Positions 22,775-35,117 of a stretch of DNA of 64,000 nt are shown in pieces. Made by a program: the position numbers and the translations under genes. The first letter of the stretch is position 1; each line of letters starts with the position of its first letter. The DNA is from Elymus sibiricus (lineage: Eukaryota; Streptophyta; Magnoliopsida; Poales; Poaceae): assembly GCA_039707655.1 (NCBI GenBank), contig CM077666.1, forward strand, positions 401,423,886 to 401,487,885. The letters run 5' to 3'. The notes under the pieces are model-generated. The model saw nothing but the letters and a program-made list of their open reading frames with translations. It had not been told where the DNA came from and searched no databases.

Positions 22775-23602
22775 TGATCATTTGTTCATCCTGCTTGGAC
22801 CTGGACCAGAAACCAAAATACTGCTGGTCCATACATCCATCCATCCATCCAACAATATGTACATTATGCCATAACATGTAGTGGTAGTACACTAATGGAA
22901 GGTAGCTGCATGAGCACAGTAGGCTACTCCCCTAGCATAGCCATGTTTGGGGCTACATTGCATTCTCTATCATGACAATGGACACCAAAGAGTACAGTAT
23001 CACTTGTCACTTGTGAATGTTTCTCTTGCATATGGATGGGCATGGGCCTCTCAAGTTGGCAACTGACATGATTCACCAGAGTATGAACTGTAATAGTACA
23101 TCATAAACAGGGAGAATTATCCTGCTTTTGAGGGAAATTATATCTTCATTCTTCAGACAGTTAAAAAGAACAATCTATACACACCCAAGCTTATCTTTCC
23201 TATTTTCACACTTTTACAGCCAACATCAAGCGAGAAGAATAGCATAACCAAACAACTCCTAGTGTTTGGAACCACATTTATTCAGGATTATACAACTAAC
23301 AGCACCGCGCTGTGCAAAAAAAAAAATCTGTTATTCGCTCCATCCGGAAAATGGGATTCAACCCTATCATGATGAACTGCCTAACTCTATAATCTTTTGA
23401 TATCTCATCTACCATACTCACTTTACTTCTCATCTCCTTATAACACGACATTGCTGAATCCTCATCTTCTCTATAAGAGAAAACACTGCTGAATCTGTTA
23501 AATCGTTTTCAGTTTTTTCTGATGTAACTTTTTTTCCCATACGACCAAAAGGCCGGGTTTAATCCAATGTAACTTCATGGATGACTACAAAGATCTACAA
23601 TC
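22775..23602. other. Short convergent intergenic region
   Basis: The stop codons of the plus-strand RopGEF and the minus-strand DUF4378 gene are 828 bp apart. Both 3' UTRs must lie here. A catc microsatellite sits at about 22833-22850. No mobile element is evident. Confidence 0.6.
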
Positions 23603-26600
23603 TTAAAACCACAGGTCAAATACCATCTCCTCCAGTAAGTCGTCAAGCATACCATCCCACACATCAATGACAGCGTCTTCGGCATCGCATCGAAGGTCCA
23701 TCCACGGTCCACTTTCCAAGTCTTTCATCACCACCTCATCTAATGTTTTTGGAGTTTCAGTATCATCGACAAGACAATCGATGCACTTAGCCACCTCTCT
23801 AACGAGTTCCATCCCCAGTGGTGCTGGTCTCACGTTGTTCTTCAGAAAAGCTACCCATGGGTCAGCACCGAAGAAATTATCGCTTATCTTGAGAAGAACT
23901 TCCTCAACACAATCAAAAAGAAGAACCACGTCGTCTGTCAGGCAGTATGACATTCCTATTTCAGCCAATACAGATGTCTCAAGCACCGACACATCCATAT
24001 ACCACCTCTCCGAACAGCCCTCGGCCAACGATTCTGACGCTTCCAGCACAGACTTAATGAAGGAAACCCTTTCATTTTTATCATAAAGAACAGGAGTCTG
24101 CAACGTCTCAGATGGAGTGTCAAGTTCTTCGAAAAGAACTCTTGAGCTAGGCATGGACAACTCATCTGCAAGCACACACAATTTTTTCTGTTATCAATCG
24201 ATTGCAAAAGCAAAAAAAAGGTGGAATTTCTTATTTTCACTCAAGTACCTTGCTTTCGAGTTTTATGGCTAGGACTAGTACTATTTGCCAAGGAAGGATC
24301 CAGAACCGAGTGTGGACTCAGTTTCTCCTCTTTTTCATCAGCATTCTCGGGCAAGCAAGCAAATGTCAACATGGATGGCTTGGCTAATCCAACGACTGCT
24401 GATGGACTGCGATCGTCTTGTCCCTCAACGGGGTCCTCAGCAGAATGCATGGTCACCTCTGGTAACGCATTCATGGGATGTGGTTCTTCGGAAGATAACT
24501 TCAGTAGAGGAGGAAAGTTATATTCATCAACTTTCTGAAGAAAAAAGCTCAACTTTGTATCGAAATTGCTAAGTGGTATGGCTTACCTGGTCTGAATTTA
24601 CTTGTTCAAATCTTTCACTTGAATTTTCGACCTCGGCAGAGAGTTGTAGGTTTTCCACTGCATCCTGCAAGTTGTTAGCATCTGCAAACAAATGGATGTG
24701 TATATTGCATTACAACAACAAAAAACTAAAGCTGAAGAGAAGGGATCTTACACTTCATAACACATGAGCAACATACCTTCATCGATTAGCTCCTGAGAAA
24801 TAGTGTGCTCCTCCAATATATGGTTGCCATGATCTGTCCTGAGTTCATCCAACTCTTTACTAGCTGAAGAGCTTGCATTGGTCGATTCTGTCTCTTGGTC
24901 TTCGCTTGGTGGGCTAAAATTTGCTGAAGTATCATCTTGCTCAATTATTTGTGACCTTGAGTCTGTAGCTTCCTGAGATGTACTAATGCCCTCCTCTGGA
25001 GGGGAATGACTGGGAGAAAATGCCTCATCCTCCTGATATGAAATTAATCTCCCAATGGATTCTGATTTATGTGAAGTCTGAGAAATGTCTTCATCTTGAT
25101 TGTCTAGCTTCTCAATTAGATGCTTCCTAGCCTTTTCACAGGAAAAAGAGCCGACACCATGAGTGGCATCATTCCCCATGCCAATTCCACTATCTCTAAA
25201 GTTTGTTTTCTTGTCAACAATGGATGGTTCCTTAGCTATCTCACAGTCAGAAGAATCTGTACTTTCTGAACTTATCGACATACTTTCGACAGCAAACTGC
25301 TTGGGTGGATCAGCATTCTGGAAAGTACTACTACTCATGGTGGCAAGCTTTAGCCTCCTTCTAAGCTCTCTAAGAGAGAAATGGTGAGGAGCTTTGCCAC
25401 TTTCAACCTGACCTGGCAAATTTTTATGATTTGATAGTGGTGAAGAAGTTACACTACTTGAGATAAGACTACCCTGACTTCTTGCAGGACTTGGCTTCAA
25501 GATTACAATTGTGCTAAGGCCACGGGAAGTATCATTTAGCTGTGATGGTTTCCTCATGACTAACTTATCCTCTTGCAAGAAAGAATTATACTTTCTTTGC
25601 ACTTTACTTGGTGAAACCTCCGACTGCTCTATGCCGTTAGTCAGACCTTGCAACTTAGTTACTTCATCAGATTCTGCCTGTTCTAACTTGGGACCTCCTA
25701 GTGATGTATAGAGGTTCTGGAGGCACTGTAACAATCTAGAGCTCGGGTCTCGCAGAAGCATCAGAAATAACTCTTTGTTTGAGCTCAGCAGCTGCAGTGC
25801 ATCAACCAGTTCTTTGGACCTAGCTTCACCGCTGCTGGTTATGTATTCTGCATTCGCTGATTGATGGCTTATTACCGCTTCGGCCACATCTTCTAGTGCT
25901 TTCTGAATAATGCAGGGGATCCGATTGGGATGTGCACCAGCATCAGCATTGTTCTCTTGATCAATTGAATAAGAAATATTACCGGATTTAACCGAATCGC
26001 TACTGTCTTTACTTTCATTGTGACTTCTGTAAATTTCCATGAGACTCGCAGCCAAGTTTAGGTCAATCTCAGATCCTTCAGGCAGATTCACAGACTTAAT
26101 ATCACTAGAGAATATCCCCAGTGTGTTTCTTTCTGTTTGCTTCAAGGGCTGTGTGCCACTGGCCATCTCTTCTTCCATCAGTGCTCTTATACTTGGCCTG
26201 CCGGCATAAATTGCTTCAGCCCCATGGTCTCTGTCATTCTGAGAAAGGCAATTGATTGTATTCACAGTTATTTTCAAGAAGTTATAAATACTTCTGACCA
26301 TGTTAAACTCCAATATACCGCATAACTAAAAAACATTGCATCTATTTTTTGCGCTAATAAAATTGATATTACATAGTGATTTGCCATACCTAAAATATTC
26401 GAACTTAAGTGTCTTTCAAATCTTAAAGAAGTTCCAAAGTTACCACATTTTGAGGTTTATAGCGCTATTTTGTTTCTTAGCGGGAGCAGTTATGTTTTGT
26501 CTAATCCACAGCAATAGAGATCTGCAATCTAAAACTTCAAAACCTACAGTCAACAGGTATTGCTTGACATTATACAAGAAAATATTTATAGCAAACAGTA

Positions 26601-27110
26601 CTATGCACACAATTATACCGGTATGCAAGTTAACACCATTAACCTTTAAAAAGTAGTTTATACCAGTAGCTGAACTTCCATCTTTTTCTTACTTTTTAAA
26701 GAATATCCATATTTTATCATTCCTTTTCTAGTCTATTTATTAAAATGGTCGCATGAATTTTGTACTTCCTATGTGATAAACTGGGAGAAAATAGTTTTCA
26801 GTCGATTCGAAACTTACATCTGCAGCCATAATTCTATTGTAATCTTCAGAACCTTTTAGATCCCTTTTAACTGCACAAAGCACACAGAGTTTACTTTTAG
26901 CAATTTCATGGACCAGATAATACATCAACTCTTACTAGTATAATGCAGCTAAGGAATGTCACTGAGTTCCTCACCTGAATATGTATTCATCCGTCGGCTC
27001 CCATCTGAAAGATATTTCTGACCACGACGGAAGTCGAACATGCGGATCAGCCCCGACATACAACCAACCTGAACCTTCTCGTTCCGCTGTTTGTAACTTT
27101 TGTTTGCCAT
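23603..27110 (-). CDS. DUF4378-domain protein, TRM/LONGIFOLIA-like
   Basis: Six coding exons (minus): 27110-26975, 26870-26818, 26238-24777, 24681-24587, 24534-24249, 24165-23603; all introns GT-AG and in frame, 864 residues. The N-terminus (GCMSGLIRMFDFRRG at about residues 13-27) matches the opening of the DUF3741/DUF4378 family. The middle is Ser-rich and disordered, with a conserved-looking RPSIRALMEEEM segment and LRELRRRLKLA. The C-terminal about 155 residues form DUF4378 (DPWVAFLKNN…DEVVMKDLESGPW…DDLLEEMVFDL). Relatives in Arabidopsis are TON1-recruiting-motif (TRM) proteins that act on cortical microtubules and cell shape, so a cytoskeletal role is inferred. The start at 27110 gives the family-like N-terminus; an in-frame ATG at 27131 is an alternative. 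An intron lies in the 5' UTR. Confidence 0.85.
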
Positions 27111-28200
27111 GTTGGGGGACAGCATGGCCAAACGGTGTTATCTTGTAAGCACCCTCTGAAGAGGAGTTAACCTGAATGCATAAAGCACACACGTAAAACG
27201 AAAGTTGTGTGAACACTGAACAGCACAAAATTAGGAATATATAATGGCAACCAAAGCTTCCCTTTTTCTACTCTCCCAAGTCCCAACAACTCAGATTTTC
27301 TCAAAGTATGTTCCAATTAGTGAATGGTGGCATAACTAACTCCATAAAGAAATACAACACACCAAATAAATGAATGAGAAATGATACAAAGACCCAAAAG
27401 ACAAAGACCATATCGAAAAGAGGCAAAGATCACATTGGACGTGCCGGATGCAAATGTTGGCTTCGACGTGGTTAGAGTTGCAGGCTTTCGTGTTCAATAT
27501 TACATTCCTTAGTAGTAAGTTTAACCGTGTCACAAGAACTGAAAGAATCAAAGGAGCAAAATTTGACGCGCAGAGCTTTTCGGAATATTGAAAAGGCAAG
27601 TATGCCACATGCTTGGTAAAAGTAGAGACAGAAGTTTTCCGGGGCATCGGAAAGGTAAATATGCAGAACAGATTAACTGAAACTGGAGGAGGCAGAAGTA
27701 TTTCGGGGCATCGAAAAGGCAAACTGTGAACCCTAAAGATTTCAATTCAGTCCCCCCTCATTTCCTGATAACGAAAGGAACAGTTATCATGTTGGGTTAA
27801 GAATCTCCCAAGCATACAAAGAACCGCTGCTAGCTGACCAAAATGCATGTTCTATAAAACAATATAGTACCAAAATGGACTTTGCCTTTGCATCATTAAA
27901 AAACAGAGCACCGACGGAGCACTACAACAACTGAAACTTGTGTTCGTATTGGGCCAAGTTAATCAGACTGTTAAGCCAGATGAACGAAACATCAAGGTCA
28001 AGATTGGTTAATTTACCTGTTTGCCAGCGAGTATTGATCACGACTGTTCTCGGAGAACGTCCTGCTGAATCGTATGAATTGCCTCTCGAGACTCGGCACC
28101 AATATTCAGAGACAACTCAGAATCCGACCTCCGGGCTCTCAGCGATGAAGAAGCTATCTGAAGACGGGCGGAAACAGATGGGAATGGTCTTGTGACAGAG
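27111..28200 (-). other. 5' leader of the DUF4378 gene with an 844-bp intron
   Basis: A consensus donor (minus AACAG/GTAAATT) at 28016 and an acceptor (GCATTCAG/GTTAAC) ending at 27172 define an intron from 28016 to 27172. The untranslated exon continues from 28017 upstream, and the second leader segment is 27171-27111 directly before the ATG. The transcription start is not identifiable; it probably lies between 28200 and 28700. Confidence 0.55.
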
Positions 28201-28796
28201 CACCTCGACAGGAAACCCTCCTTGTTGTTGCCGTGCTTCCTCGGTTTCCACGAGGAAGGATGCCCCCCGCCCCAGACTTGGAATCCACGTCCAGAATCGG
28301 GAAACTTGGCGCGCCGGAGGGGAATACCTCGGAAGGATCTACACACGCAGAAGGAAGGAGGAGGGCAGGGCAAACATGCAGACCACTCCGGCGGAGTCCC
28401 AGTCCTCCGGCCTCCGGCGATTCAGAATCTCACAGGCAAGAAAGACCCGAGACTCCGCTGTTTTCGCCCCTCTGATCCTCCGTTTCTTCGCAGCGGGCCG
28501 GCGAAACACGCCGACGCCAGCGCCGAGATCGCATTCCCCTGCTGGCCTTCAAAGATGGAAGGAAACGAATGCGGATGAACAGATACTCACAGCCAACAGA
28601 ACCGCCCCTTCCTTTTTCACAGGACCGTGTGAAAATTTAGTTGCCTTTTCTGATGATCCCTCTTTCTCCCTCCGTGTCCTTCAGCAAACTGAGCCGTCCG
28701 CCATGGAGACGCATGCACGGCTCCTCCTTAGCAATCGGCAGGCTTCTTGGGACGTGGAACCCCTTGCCCTCACTGGCTACTCTGCTCCTACCACCA

Positions 28797-28860
28797 TCTC
28801 TCTCTCTCTCTCTCTCTTCTCTCTGATGACGATGGAGGGGGGGGGGGGGGGGGGGGGGGG
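28797..28860. repeat. Microsatellite: (ct)n followed by a long G run
   Basis: About nine ct units at 28797-28817 are followed by a G tract of about 22 bases at 28839-28860. It lies upstream of the DUF4378 gene. The G tract could be a length-variable or poorly assembled site. Confidence 0.9.
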
Positions 28861-30809
28861 ATGGTTAGCGGATTAAAAGAGGGATTAAAAGAGGGGGATT
28901 TGGATTTGATATATGTCTCTGTTTTGGTATGTCCCTCGTGTCCATCATTTTGTACGTCATCGCTGCTCGGGAAGAGAAGAATAAATCTTGACATATACAC
29001 CCCTGGACATGCCACTATATACTTGAACTAATTATGTCTCCGGCCTAGGTTGAGACAATAGACATGAAGAGGTAAAACATCATCATCATCATTATTATTA
29101 TTATTAAAACACAACATATTATTATAATTTATGATTGTCAAGTCCATTTATGTTTCCTCAAATATACAAGTGTGACAAAAGTTTCCCCAAATAAGAAGTG
29201 GGGGGAATTAAAAGGTTTTGAGAGGCGAGCAGGAAAAGTTGGTAGCTAACCAATTGGCAGATACATATTTTTTGGCTTGTCTACATACAACTTTTGGCAC
29301 CAAACCATCAGTTTCTAAAAAGCGCGATGCATTAAAACACTTTCTAAACATGAAGCCTGGGTGGCTCGACGTCCTAATAAAGAACGTGCTACCGATAAGA
29401 GGGGTGCTTTACAGCTGGATGATAGTTCATCTTCGGTTCACTTGGTGCCTCGTGACACTGTGGTTGTCGTAAGGTGATGCCTTGTGATATTTTTCAGTGT
29501 CGCCTTGCATGTATTTCGGGTTGCTTTGCCAACAACCGAGTTGATGGAAATGACAATCTGGCAAGGAGAGGGCATCCTCGTGTTGAGCTTTGTTCTTTGG
29601 GTATGTTGTTGTAGTCAGTGCGTGGTGAGTAACTAAGGATGTGTCGTCTCGATGGTGTTATGATGTTGGTTGTGCCTTGTACAAACATGGTTGTCCTTAA
29701 GTGTTACCGTGTGGTCTTTGTTTTTGTGCTGCCTTGCAAGCATATGGGGTTACTTCACTAGAAACCAAGTGATGAGGATGACGGGTCGACGGGGTGAGGG
29801 CAACCTCATATGCTCCACTTGCAGATGATCGGCTTTATTCACCATTTGTTACCACTTCCAATTTTCGGTAGAGCTTCTCTCAATCTTTGTTAACAATTTT
29901 AGTACTTATGCATAAAAATTACATAGGTGCAGAAGAGGGAACATGGAGTAAGCAAGGATAATTACTTGTGCAAAGTATTGAGTTCTATATGCTCAGTGTT
30001 CGTGGTTATGTTTTCCTTTTGGATGCGTCGAGTATGTTTGTGCACATTTTTGACCTACCCCTCTCCTCGGAGCACCGAGTAGAGCAACACCCAAACCACA
30101 CCACTTTCATTTAAACATTCAACACGAACCACTCGACAAAGACCATCATGCAACCTTTGTCGCCAAATAGCTTTTCTTTTCTTCGTGTCAATCCAACTCT
30201 TAAAATGAAACCCTATGATTTTTCAGAGGTGAAGTTGAATTCAAATGTCAAAATAACTACAGCTTTCACTAGCTCATTTGAGTGAACTATGATCACAACA
30301 GTTACAATTATTATGCTTTCTTTTTAAATATCCGGATCTAATATAAAAGTTCATCAGAAGTATAAAGCACCCGAAACATAATAAAAATTACATCAAGGTC
30401 CTTGGAGCACCGAACAACCACTACCACCGCCAGAACGAGTCGCTGGCGCACCACTGTCGCTGCTCCCATACCGAAGCCAGTCTGACCTTGTTAATGACAA
30501 CTGGGAAGTCTTCGTGCACGTGCACCTAAGGACCACCATCCTGGAGCCGCAATCATCGTTGTCGTGCACGCATGGCGAGAAATTCAAACCTCGCCGCCCC
30601 AAGGAGACGGCATGAATCTACTCCGGAGCTCCGTCAACTTCGTCCTGACGGACAAATTTGAGGATGATCGAAGCTTAGAAGACCAATTCGAATATGAATC
30701 ACCAACTATCCCTCCGAACACCGCCCCTGCGACGACTAAAACCCTAGCCTAAACTACGAGCTGGAGTCAACACACCAGGATAACCCTTCCCACCACCACC
30801 AGCCGGAGT
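28861..30809. other. Intergenic, no gene recognised
   Basis: A cat/att trinucleotide microsatellite lies at about 29076-29106. Two loosely similar blocks near 29480-29550 and 29720-29790 (…gccttgca…ggtt…) hint at an old duplication. 30340-30780 has a composition like a degenerate gene or repeat, but no recognisable domain or intact frame. Nothing else can be supported. Confidence 0.5.
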
Positions 30810-30829
30810 GGCCACTACTGGGAAAGGGC

Positions 30830-31275
30830 TTATAGGTGAACCCCAATGAGTGGCGGGCGGCCTAGGTCACCCGCCACAGCTACTTTTAAAAATTAGCAGC
30901 GGCGAGTAACAAACAGCGACCGCCACAGCTAACAGCGCAACTGTGGCGGGCAGAATTCAAACACCGCCACAGCTACAATCTCCCGGACGAGGCTTGCTTC
31001 CGTAACTCAGCTGTGACGGGCCCTAGCAGTTGCCCGCCACAGGTAGTAGATGAAGCAGTGGCGAGCGCTGGCTAGCATCCGCCACTAGCTGTCATTGCCG
31101 GATGCCCAATTTTAGCAAAACATATTTGTGGCGGGTCCTCTACCATGCCTGCCAGTGGTAGTTTACATAACTGTGGCGGGCAGAAATTTCTGCCCGCCAC
31201 AAAATATTTTCCCGCGTGGGGTTGCTGTCCACGTCACTTTGTAGTGGCGGGCTACTCCTGCCGCCCGCCAGTGAT
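30830..31275. repeat. CACTA left sub-terminal repeats
   Basis: About fifteen copies, in both orientations, of a 10-13-bp motif of the type ctgtggcgggca or tgcccgccacag. In CACTA elements such motifs bind the TnpA-type protein. Confidence 0.88.
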
Positions 31276-31793
31276 AAGATCGTGTGTGATGTCTGCTTCC
31301 TGGTTCAGTGGCTTCCCCTCCCTAGTTTCTTCCTCTCCCACAACGCCCTCTTCCTCTTCCTCCTACTCCTCTCACCATTGATCATCCACCACATCTCTCT
31401 CTTCTTGATTTCATCCGATCGATCAGACACGACATCGATCGGAGAGAGACGAGGAGACACATTTTAGGTGAGAATTCTTTTCTAAATTCAACCTCGTGTG
31501 TATGTATGCGCATGCATGTGTACTTGATTATTGGTGTGTGGCGCGGTGGACGTGTTGGGCGATTCAACATTCGGTTGATCGGATGCTTTTGTTGAAAATT
31601 TCCAAGGAATACAAATGAGTGCCAAATCTCGTCGAAATGTTGATTAATTTCCATTTCGTCTAGTTGGTGTGACTCAATATGTCCCATTATTAGCAATGGT
31701 CATGCCGAATTTTTTAATTTTCCATATTCTTAGATCGAATAATAATCTATTACGTTATGTATGTATATATGTTGCAGGTTTTGGCGTCGAATG

Positions 31794-34700
31794 ATGGATC
31801 GTAGTTGGATGTACTCCATACCATGGGTGTCCAATGATTTTGTTAATGGTTTGGTAGAGTTCTTACAGTTTGCGGAGGAATATGTTAGGAAAAAGGGTTC
31901 AAAGAAAATATGTTGTCCATGTGTTGTTTGCGAGAATGATGTTATGTACACAATTGAATCGGGAGAGTTGCATAAGCACTTGTTGGCTAGTGGTTTCATG
32001 CCCGGTTATACAACATGGACAAGTCATGGTGAGGATGGGATGTCATGTGAAGGAGCGGAACATGACGAGGAACAAGAATGGATGATGGATGGACATGATG
32101 AACAATCTGACGGTGATGAATACGACGAGTCTGGTGAAGAGTCCGACGAAAGTGAGGAGGCCGAAACGGAGGAGGCAATCATCTGGGGCAAATTGGCGGG
32201 AATGGTGCACGATGAACACATGCAAGAGTTGATCGTGAAAGAGACTAGCACCGAGGCAGCTTCCCGTAGAGAAGCTACCAAACTGGCGACTCTTGTGAAG
32301 GACTCAACAACTCCTTTGTACGCTGGTTGCAAGGCAAAACACACCCGACTAAGTGTCACGATGAATCTTATGGACATTAAGGCAAAAAGCAATAGCACAG
32401 ACACTTCCGTCGATATGAATTTGAAGTTTTTGCATGATGTTCTGCCTGAAGGCAACGTGTTGCCAAAAAGTATCGATGAGGCAAGGAAGGTATTGTGTCC
32501 TCTTGACATGGAGCCGGTAAAGTACCATGCGTGCAAAAATGACTGCGTCATTTACCGAAACGAGTACTCCAACCTAACAAGGTGTCCAACATGCAATTTT
32601 CCCCGATTCAAGCGGGAAACAACAGTCGGGAAGACAATGATGATGATAGAGCACCCGCTAGCGGTACTCCTTATAAGGTTGTATGGTACTTTCCAATCAT
32701 TCCATGCCTGAAGCGTTTGTGTGCAAACAAGCAGCAGGCAAAGCTTATGCTTTGGCATTCTATGAGGAAGAGGGATGACGGAGTGATTAAACACGTTGCA
32801 GATGGTCGGCAGTGGAAAGCAATCGATGACGAGTTCCCTCATTTCAGTGGAGATGATAGGAATGTCAGGCTAGGCTATAGTGTGGATGGTCTGAATCCCT
32901 TTAGTAACCAAAACAGCGTGCACAGCACCTGGCCTGTGGTTGTCTGCATCTACAACCTTCCCCCATGGGTGTGCATGAAGAGAAAGTATCTACACATGGT
33001 CATGCTAATTCAAGGGCCAAGCCAACCGGGTAGTGATCTGAACTTGTATCTGCAGCTACTGAAGGAGGAGCTAGAAATTTTGTAGGATGAGGGGGTGTGG
33101 ACATATGACGCTAAAACGGGTACGTACTTCCCTATGAAAGCTGTGCTGCTCACGACGGTGCAGGACTATCCGGCATACGGTTATAATTCGGGTCAGGTTT
33201 GCCACAGGAACTGCGCATGTGTTAGGTGCATGGATGAAACTCATTCTCTATATCTGAAGGCCTCTCATAAAACAGTTTACATGGGGCATAGAAGATGGCT
33301 GAATAAAAATGATGAATGGAGAAACATAGAAGATTTGTTTGATAACACAAAAGAAAAGCGAGGGAAGCCACACAAAAGGAGTGGAATAGAAATCCTACAA
33401 ATGCTAAACAACTGGGAAGAGTGTCCAGAGCCTGGAAAGAAACGGAAGAGAGTGGAGCCACTGTTAAAAGTATGGAAAACGCGGTGTCCATTTTGGGACT
33501 TGAAATATTGGAAGTATCTCTCCACGCCCCATTGTATCGATGTCATGCATATCGCGAAGAATGTTTGCGAGAGTTTGGTTGCTACCATTTTGAACATCCC
33601 AGACAAGACAAAAGATACGGGGAGCTCAATAAAAGACCTAGAATCACTTCAAATTAGGCCGGATTTGTGGGCTGACGTGGAGGAAAGCGAAGTTGGTAAG
33701 GCTAAGAAAACGGTGTCAAAATTCAAACCCGCTTGCTACATTCTGTCTCCAGAGGAGCTTGACAAGATATTCAACTGCCTTGCTAATGTTCGGGTAAGTT
33801 CCGGGCACTCGTCAAACATACACAGATATTTGTCACGTGAGAAGAAAACTTTATCTGGGATGAAGTCACATGACTGTCACATGATGATTACACAAATACT
33901 GCCGGTTGCACTTAGAGGAATAATGGAACCGCATGTCAGAAAGACACTCCAAGACCTCTGTAACTTCTTTGACGTCATCTCTCATAAATCGATCAGCCTG
34001 GAGCATTGCAAGAAACTGCAAGAAGAGATTGTTGTCATACTATGTGAGCTTGAGGTGTACTTCCCGCCCTCATTTTTTGACATCATGGTGCATCTGCTTG
34101 TCCACGTTATCGGAGACATCATAGACCTGGGCCCAGTATTCCTCCACAATATGTTCCCTTTCGAAAGGTTAAATGGTATACTCAAACGATACGTTCATAA
34201 CAGGTCACATCCAAACGGAAGCATCGTCCAGGGATTTCTAACTACAGAGGTTATCTCGTTTTGCACAGACTACGTTGAAGTCGACAAACCTTTGGGCATG
34301 CCCAAGAATAAGCACATTGGTAGGCTCAAGGGCATAGGTCACAAGAAAAGGAGAAATAATTTGCATGTGACCTTCGACGATCCCAACCGAGCGCCCGACT
34401 TCATAAGAGCTCACACTGTGGTGTTACAACACATTAAGTGTGTCAACCCATATGCTAGGAAGCATATGTTGCAGTTGAGAACTGAATACAGGAAATGTGG
34501 GATAAAACGCTCCGATGAGCAACTAACAAATGAGCACAACAGAAAGTTTGCGGCTTGGTTCAAGACATACATGCGAGAACATCCATTGTCAGAAAATGAT
34601 GACAGAGGTACTGAGCTGTTCTCCTTGGCATCGGGACCCGCGTTGAATGTGACCACATACCAAGCCTATGACATCAACGGATACGCTTTCTATACGGAGG

Positions 34701-35117
34701 CCAGAGACAAGGTAAAAGGTGTGTACCAGAATTCAGGGGTGACACTACATGCATACACCGGTAAAGAAAAGAACAAACACTATGGGAGAATCGAAGAGAT
34801 TTGGGAACTAAGGTACGTGGATGTAGGGATATTCCCCATGTTCCGTGTTAGATGGGAGAAACAAGTACTTCAAGAAGACGACTATTTCACTACCATGGTT
34901 ATACCACCACGAAATGAGTCCGTGAACGTGCTTGCAATAAGTGCCTTAAATGAGCCATGGGTACTGGCGAAGACAGTGTCTCAATGCTTCTACATAAAAT
35001 ACCCAATTAAGCCTAGCCGTGTGGTCTACCAAAGAGGAAAGAGGAGTATCGTCGGAATGGACGAAGTCAATGATGAGGAGGACTATGACCAATTCGACGA
35101 CTACCCCACGGAACAAG
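31794..35117 (+). pseudogene. CACTA transposase (Transpos_assoc, tnp2, DUF4218, DUF4216), broken
   Basis: The N-terminal transposase-associated domain starts at MDRSWMYSIPW (31794) with the zinc-type CPCVVCEN motif; a splice acceptor (ttgcag) sits just upstream. An acidic linker follows, then the tnp2 domain with CPTCNFPRFK, KVVWYFPIIPCLKRL and TPHCIDVMHIAKNV. DUF4218 covers about 33860-34270 (MKSHDCHMMITQILPVALRG) and DUF4216 about 34650-35000. Defects are few: a frameshift between about 32620 and 32660, one stop codon (TAG at 33083-33085) where the family has Trp, and interruption by the Copia LTR at 35118. Transposases of this class cut and join the CACTA ends. Confidence 0.9.

Noticed and set aside
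29218..29472. 84-codon open frame on plus
   Set aside because: No recognised domain, no splice context, and surrounding sequence is ordinary intergenic.
30340..30780. Gene-like composition with short open frames
   Set aside because: No intact frame or motif; it looks like a degenerate repeat next to the CACTA left end.
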